From assembly GCA_946615495.1 (NCBI GenBank), contig CAMOHY010000147.1:1-6016 (forward strand): 6,016 bases of DNA, written 5' to 3'. This document shows, piece after piece, positions 6,014 through 6,016 of the stretch (position 1 is the first letter of the stretch; the number at the start of each line of letters is the position of its first letter). The translations under genes and the position numbers were made by a program. The notes beneath the pieces are model-generated. The model was not told the origin of the DNA. It saw nothing but the letters and a program-made list of their open reading frames with translations, and searched no databases. This stretch comes from an uncultured Clostridia bacterium (GTDB taxonomy: Bacteria; Bacillota; Clostridia; Christensenellales; Aristaeellaceae).

Positions 6014-6016
6014 TTC

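Noticed and set aside
1..6016. CRISPR arrays, tRNA or rRNA genes, insertion sequences, phage genes
   Set aside because: No spaced short repeats, cloverleaf or rRNA-like stretches, transposase-like frames or terminal inverted repeats were found on reading both strands.

Overview
The window is GC-rich and gene-dense, with all five genes on the + strand. Strong AGGGAGG/AAGGAGG-type Shine-Dalgarno sites, a lipoprotein signal, a YesM/YesN-type two-component pair and a CcpA-type cre-like site suggest a Bacillota organism, most likely a GC-rich gut-type member of the Clostridia. Taxonomy is inferred from style only.

Layout. (1) Positions 1-858 are the C-terminal part of a gene that enters from the left edge, an AraM/EgsA-type sn-glycerol-1-phosphate dehydrogenase. 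It ends at a good intrinsic terminator (880-913). (2) Positions 859-1151 are non-coding. They hold that terminator and a second structured block (928-1013) in which two mutually exclusive hairpins can be drawn, the downstream one followed by a T-rich tract: an attenuator-like or small-RNA-like arrangement. (3) Positions 1152-4825 are a tightly packed three-gene operon: a YtfQ-like sugar-binding lipoprotein, a LytS/YesM-family membrane sensor kinase (1 nt after the previous stop) and an AraC-type response regulator (23-nt overlap). (4) Positions 4826-4981 are an AT-rich regulatory gap with a direct repeat of TTTGAAC-type boxes about four helical turns apart, a small dyad and a near-consensus cre box just before the Shine-Dalgarno. 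(5) Positions 4982-5959 encode a second YtfQ-like sugar-binding protein, presumably the first gene of an ABC sugar transporter. A perfect 14-bp hairpin (5978-6013) follows at the right edge.

How it fits together (inference). The architecture matches the known three-component AraP-AraS-AraT system of Geobacillus stearothermophilus. There a membrane-anchored sugar-binding lipoprotein reports extracellular L-arabinose to a histidine kinase and AraC-type regulator, which activates the araEGH transporter. Here the lipoprotein, kinase and regulator would sense a pentose or furanose sugar and activate the adjacent transporter operon, with catabolite repression through the cre box. The upstream AraM-type gene, which in Bacillus subtilis lies in the arabinose operon, supports arabinose or a related sugar as the ligand, but the sequence does not prove the ligand. 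The most unusual elements are regulatory: the switch-like leader before the sensor operon and the layered control region before the transporter gene.
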